Source: Aphelocoma coerulescens | Taxonomy: Eukaryota > Chordata > Aves > Passeriformes > Corvidae | Length of the DNA stretch: 64,000 bases | Reading direction: 5' to 3' | Assembly (NCBI RefSeq): GCF_041296385.1 | Contig: NW_027183502.1 | Location: forward strand, 372,001 to 436,000 | Part shown: positions 58,729-64,000 of the stretch, piece after piece | Layout: every line of letters begins with the position of its first letter | How positions within the stretch are numbered: position 1 is the stretch's first letter | Translations under genes and position numbers: made by a program | Notes under the pieces: generated by a model | Databases searched by the model: none | Told to the model about the DNA's origin: nothing | What the model saw: only the letters and a program-made list of their open reading frames with translations

Positions 58729-60846
58729 GTGACGCTATGGAACCTGGTGGAACCGAGGGGCCACAGTGACACTGTGGGGCTTTTTGGAAGCAACAGGACC
58801 CTGGTGGGAAGCCACGGGATGATTAATCCTGCACGAACCTGCTCCAGGTGGGCTCCTCTCTCCCGGCTTCCACAGGTGCTGCTAGGATCCCACTCCGGCA
58901 CTGGCTTGGCACGGGCTCACGGCTTCCTTTGGCAATGGCTCTGCTCCAGGATGGCATGCTGCAGAGAATGCAGGTAGATTTTGTGCTCACTCCTGGCATG
59001 CAGCTGGACAATAAAGCCTGATCCAGCCCCCCCTCAGCATATGTCCGGCTCTGGCATTGGGGCGGGGCAACTTTGGGAGCAGCCCCAGCCCTGCTCCTGC
59101 TCCCGGCTGGGCACCCAGCTGCTGGGACACAGGTGTGTCCTGATGCCACCGTCTACTCCTTTGAGAAGGGGAGGACAGAGTGCATCAGGGAGTTTGGTGT
59201 GGCTTACATGCGGCAAGGAGAAGGTGCAGCCCCAAACTGGCTTTCACTTCTAGAACCTTTTGCTATTGCGGGAGCAGCTGCTGGAGCTTTTCAACCGAGC
59301 TGCAAGAGTGAAAAGTGTGATGGCATGTCTATCTGAGAAGGAAGGTTCGGTGCCGCAGCCTGTTGTGCACAATTTATATGCTGATAAGAGAAGGGGGTGC
59401 TTTTGCAACGTTTTCCTTCCTGACACTTCTGTCTCTGTGAGCTTTAGCTGCTTGGACTCAGGGATACCGAAGGTATGTGAAAGTGACTGGGATGCGAGAA
59501 TCATGTTGCACAGGGAACAGGGAAGGTCAGCAAATGTTTCCTGTCCTGGCACATCTCTCAGTCTGAACTGCAGCTGCAGATGCTTCACTTCCGCCAAGGA
59601 CTCTGCCACCTTGAGAGAAGGATGCGCTCTATGGAGTTGAGAAAGAAAGTGCGTCTCACTAGCTTCTTTCCTCTACTTCATAGACAGCAAAGGGGCTATG
59701 AAAGGCAGCACTGGCTTTTTGTTCTAGGACTTCTTCTTTACAAGCAGCTGCTGGATGTTTGGAAGGGGGTTTGGGATATGCAAAAATGAGAGGCTAAGAT
59801 GGTAAGAGGGTAAGATGGAAGTCATCTGGCAAAAGCAGAGCTCACAAAAGGGCCAGCTGAGAAAGCTCTTGCTGCCTACAACTTCAACTGCACCCCTCAA
59901 AGCAGCAGCACACACGCTGCTCTCGGCACTTTCCTTCTCAGCTCTACGCACCATCCTAAGCCTTGCCTCTCCCACACTCAGGATCCAAAGACAACGGCAC
60001 CAGGGACTGCTCACACACTAAAGGCACCAGGACAAAAGGCTCACCAGCTTGGCCTTTGCATTCCCGCTGACAGCTCCACAGCTTGAACCCAGAGAACTGC
60101 CTGCTGCCAACAGCCTTTCCAATCACTCTGAGCACCTCATGACAAGGAGTGTGGGGAATGAATCTCCAGCAGCCTCCTGCCCCAGGCTGTCCCCCGGGAG
60201 CAGCCCTGCTCCAGGCCGTGACTGCCACCTGCACAGCCAAAGGACCCAGAGCCGGTGTTACACACCACGGCTGTGCCTGGCACAGAGACACCAGTGGCCA
60301 CACAAGTGGCCATGGCACTGTCCACACACAGTCCCTGCTGCTGCTCCCCCAGCCGCTGGCACCAACTCCCAGCCACCCACTCCTAAAGCTACGGGGCCCA
60401 CTGGGACACTGCGGGGGCTCGTGGAAGCCAGCGGCCATTGTGACACAGCGGGGCTGCACAGAGCCCACGGTGCTTTGTGACCCGTGGCTCCCAGGAGAGC
60501 CTTTGTGATGCTGGGGAACTACAAGGAAGCCTGGCTCCTCTGTGACACCACCACAGAAGCTCAGGGGAGCCCTGGAGACCGTGCTGATGCTATGGAACCT
60601 GATGCAACCCTGCCTCCACTGTGACACCACAGAAGCTCAGGGAGCCCTGGAGACTGTGGTGATGCTATGGAACCTGATGCAACCCTGCCTCCACTGTTAC
60701 ACCACAGAACCTCTGGGAGCCCTGGAGACCGTGCTGATGCTATGGAACCTGATGCAACCCTGCCTCCACTGTGACACCACAGAAGCTCGGGGAGCTCTGC
60801 AGACCGTGGGGATGCTGGCGAAGCTGACGGAACCCTGGGCACCACA
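58729..60846. repeat. Macrosatellite unit 24 (2118 bp)
   Basis: Minisatellite 60572-60796, 3 copies. T at offset +52 and T at +1661. At the markers I followed it matches the next unit. Confidence 0.95.
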
Positions 60847-62964
60847 GTGACGCTATGGAACCTGGTGGAACCGAGGGGCCACAGTGACACTGTGGGGCTT
60901 TTTGGAAGCAACAGGACCCTGGTGGGAAGCCACGGGATGATTAATCCTGCACGAACCTGCTCCAGGTGGGCTCCTCTCTCCCGGCTTCCACAGGTGCTGC
61001 TAGGATCCCACTCCGGCACTGGCTTGGCACGGGCTCACGGCTTCCTTTGGCAATGGCTCTGCTCCAGGATGGCATGCTGCAGAGAATGCAGGTAGATTTT
61101 GTGCTCACTCCTGGCATGCAGCTGGACAATAAAGCCTGATCCAGCCCCCCCTCAGCATATGTCCGGCTCTGGCATTGGGGCGGGGCAACTTTGGGAGCAG
61201 CCCCAGCCCTGCTCCTGCTCCCGGCTGGGCACCCAGCTGCTGGGACACAGGTGTGTCCTGATGCCACCGTCTACTCCTTTGAGAAGGGGAGGACAGAGTG
61301 CATCAGGGAGTTTGGTGTGGCTTACATGCGGCAAGGAGAAGGTGCAGCCCCAAACTGGCTTTCACTTCTAGAACCTTTTGCTATTGCGGGAGCAGCTGCT
61401 GGAGCTTTTCAACCGAGCTGCAAGAGTGAAAAGTGTGATGGCATGTCTATCTGAGAAGGAAGGTTCGGTGCCGCAGCCTGTTGTGCACAATTTATATGCT
61501 GATAAGAGAAGGGGGTGCTTTTGCAACGTTTTCCTTCCTGACACTTCTGTCTCTGTGAGCTTTAGCTGCTTGGACTCAGGGATACCGAAGGTATGTGAAA
61601 GTGACTGGGATGCGAGAATCATGTTGCACAGGGAACAGGGAAGGTCAGCAAATGTTTCCTGTCCTGGCACATCTCTCAGTCTGAACTGCAGCTGCAGATG
61701 CTTCACTTCCGCCAAGGACTCTGCCACCTTGAGAGAAGGATGCGCTCTATGGAGTTGAGAAAGAAAGTGCGTCTCACTAGCTTCTTTCCTCTACTTCATA
61801 GACAGCAAAGGGGCTATGAAAGGCAGCACTGGCTTTTTGTTCTAGGACTTCTTCTTTACAAGCAGCTGCTGGATGTTTGGAAGGGGGTTTGGGATATGCA
61901 AAAATGAGAGGCTAAGATGGTAAGAGGGTAAGATGGAAGTCATCTGGCAAAAGCAGAGCTCACAAAAGGGCCAGCTGAGAAAGCTCTTGCTGCCTACAAC
62001 TTCAACTGCACCCCTCAAAGCAGCAGCACACACGCTGCTCTCGGCACTTTCCTTCTCAGCTCTACGCACCATCCTAAGCCTTGCCTCTCCCACACTCAGG
62101 ATCCAAAGACAACGGCACCAGGGACTGCTCACACACTAAAGGCACCAGGACAAAAGGCTCACCAGCTTGGCCTTTGCATTCCCGCTGACAGCTCCACAGC
62201 TTGAACCCAGAGAACTGCCTGCTGCCAACAGCCTTTCCAATCACTCTGAGCACCTCATGACAAGGAGTGTGGGGAATGAATCTCCAGCAGCCTCCTGCCC
62301 CAGGCTGTCCCCCGGGAGCAGCCCTGCTCCAGGCCGTGACTGCCACCTGCACAGCCAAAGGACCCAGAGCCGGTGTTACACACCACGGCTGTGCCTGGCA
62401 CAGAGACACCAGTGGCCACACAAGTGGCCATGGCACTGTCCACACACAGTCCCTGCTGCTGCTCCCCCAGCCGCTGGCACCAACTCCCAGCCACCCACTC
62501 CTAAAGCTACGGGGCCCACTGGGACACTGCGGGGGCTCGTGGAAGCCAGCGGCCATTGTGACACAGCGGGGCTGCACAGAGCCCACGGTGCTTTGTGACC
62601 CGTGGCTCCCAGGAGAGCCTTTGTGATGCTGGGGAACTACAAGGAAGCCTGGCTCCTCTGTGACACCACCACAGAAGCTCAGGGGAGCCCTGGAGACCGT
62701 GCTGATGCTATGGAACCTGATGCAACCCTGCCTCCACTGTGACACCACAGAAGCTCAGGGAGCCCTGGAGACTGTGGTGATGCTATGGAACCTGATGCAA
62801 CCCTGCCTCCACTGTTACACCACAGAACCTCTGGGAGCCCTGGAGACCGTGCTGATGCTATGGAACCTGATGCAACCCTGCCTCCACTGTGACACCACAG
62901 AAGCTCGGGGAGCTCTGCAGACCGTGGGGATGCTGGCGAAGCTGACGGAACCCTGGGCACCACA
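60847..62964. repeat. Macrosatellite unit 25 (2118 bp)
   Basis: Minisatellite 62690-62914, 3 copies. Same marker states as the preceding unit, suggesting a very recent duplication. Confidence 0.95.
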
Positions 62965-64000
62965 GTGACGCTATGGAACCTGGTGGAACCGAGGGGCCAC
63001 AGTGACACTGTGGGGCCTTTTGGAAGCAACAGGACCCTGGTGGGAAGCCACGGGATGATTAATCCTGCACGAACCTGCTCCAGGTGGGCTCCTCTCTCCC
63101 GGCTTCCACAGGTGCTGCTAGGATCCCACTCCGGCACTGGCTTGGCACGGGCTCACGGCTTCCTTTGGCAATGGCTCTGCTCCAGGATGGCATGCTGCAG
63201 AGAATGCAGGTAGATTTTGTGCTCACTCCTGGCATGCAGCTGGACAATAAAGCCTGATCCAGCCCCCCCTCAGCATATGTCCGGCTCTGGCATTGGGGCG
63301 GGGCAACTTTGGGAGCAGCCCCAGCCCTGCTCCTGCTCCCGGCTGGGCACCCAGCTGCTGGGACACAGGTGTGTCCTGATGCCACCGTCTACTCCTTTGA
63401 GAAGGGGAGGACAGAGTGCATCAGGGAGTTTGGTGTGGCTTACATGCGGCAAGGAGAAGGTGCAGCCCCAAACTGGCTTTCACTTCTAGAACCTTTTGCT
63501 ATTGCGGGAGCAGCTGCTGGAGCTTTTCAACCGAGCTGCAAGAGTGAAAAGTGTGATGGCATGTCTATCTGAGAAGGAAGGTTCGGTGCCGCAGCCTGTT
63601 GTGCACAATTTATATGCTGATAAGAGAAGGGGGTGCTTTTGGAACGTTTTCCTTCCTGACACTTCTGTCTCTGTGAGCTTTAGCTGCTTGGACTCAGGGA
63701 TACCGAAGGTATGTGAAAGTGACTGGGATGCGAGAATCATGTTGCACAGGGAACAGGGAAGGTCAGCAAATGTTTCCTGTCCTGGCACATCTCTCAGTCT
63801 GAACTGCAGCTGCAGATGCTTCACTTCCGCCAAGGACTCTGCCACCTTGAGAGAAGGATGCGCTCTATGGAGTTGAGAAAGAAAGTGCGTCTCACTAGCT
63901 TCTTTCCTCTACTTCATAGACAGCAAAGGGGCTATGAAAGGCAGCACTGGCTTTTTGTTCTAGGACTTCTTCTTTACAAGCAGCTGCTGGATGTTTGGAA
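62965..64000. repeat. Macrosatellite unit 26 (5' part only)
   Basis: Cut by the window end before its minisatellite. G at offset +677. Both exon-like blocks are present (63490-63708 and 63798-63884). Confidence 0.93.

Larger units (their letters stand above)
55612..64000. repeat. Macrosatellite array, right block
   Basis: Continuation of the same array after the retroelement, in the same orientation. It resumes at the duplicated target site gggat and runs into the window end. Unit anchors are at 56611, 58729, 60847 and 62965, spaced 2118 bp. All units here with a complete minisatellite carry the two variants typical of the right half: T at unit offset +1661, and a TGTTACACC substitution in one minisatellite copy. 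Confidence 0.97.

Noticed and set aside
1..64000. CRISPR array, because of regular repeats
   Set aside because: Repeats are 75 bp without unique spacers, nested in 2-kb units, with no cas genes and a vertebrate retroelement. This is a satellite.
1..64000. Assembly artefact of one collapsed or looped unit
   Set aside because: Units differ in length, single-base variants and order, and one holds a clean insertion with a target duplication. An artificial loop would give exact copies. Local misjoins cannot be excluded from sequence alone.

Overview
The window is eukaryotic nuclear DNA, most likely from a bird and probably a songbird. I infer this from the endogenous retrovirus, whose pol resembles ERV-L and whose LTR has a style I associate with passerine genomes. 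No bacterial gene, operon, rRNA, tRNA or CRISPR array was seen. I found no ordinary single-copy host gene.

Layout. Positions 1-48334 and 55612-64000 form one head-to-tail macrosatellite. There are 25 complete units plus a partial unit at each end. The basic unit is 2118 bp. Units differ mainly in an internal 75-bp minisatellite with 3, 5 or 7 copies (2 in one unit), giving lengths of 2118, 2268 and 2418 bp. Outside the minisatellite the units differ by only scattered substitutions and two kinds of 3-bp indel. Shared variants show higher-order structure: an 11,490-bp block copy in the left half and 6.5-8.6 kb blocks from about 32 kb onward. Each unit also holds two exon-like blocks with good splice consensus (73 and 29 codons, both phase 0), an AATAAA signal behind a possible acceptor site, and short perfect hairpins. 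No protein function could be assigned to the unit.

The unit that starts at 47286 is split by a complete LTR retrotransposon on the + strand (48335-55611, 7277 bp). It has two 934-bp LTRs that look identical by eye and a 5-bp target duplication (gggat). It also has a primer-binding site close to tRNA-Lys(CUU), an intact gag of 656 aa, and an intact protease-RT-RNase H-integrase frame of 1060 codons. It has no env. Gag and pol share one reading frame and are separated only by an amber codon. A potential H-type pseudoknot begins 5 nt after that codon, so pol is probably made by stop-codon readthrough. The other 24 complete units keep the uninterrupted target site and serve as empty-site controls.

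How the parts relate: the array behaves as a concerted-evolution locus with ongoing unequal exchange. The retroelement is a very young passenger inserted after most of the local amplification. The most unusual observations are the readthrough/pseudoknot junction, the membrane-like N-terminus of Gag, the odd-number rule of minisatellite copies, and the spliced-gene-like fragment carried in every unit.
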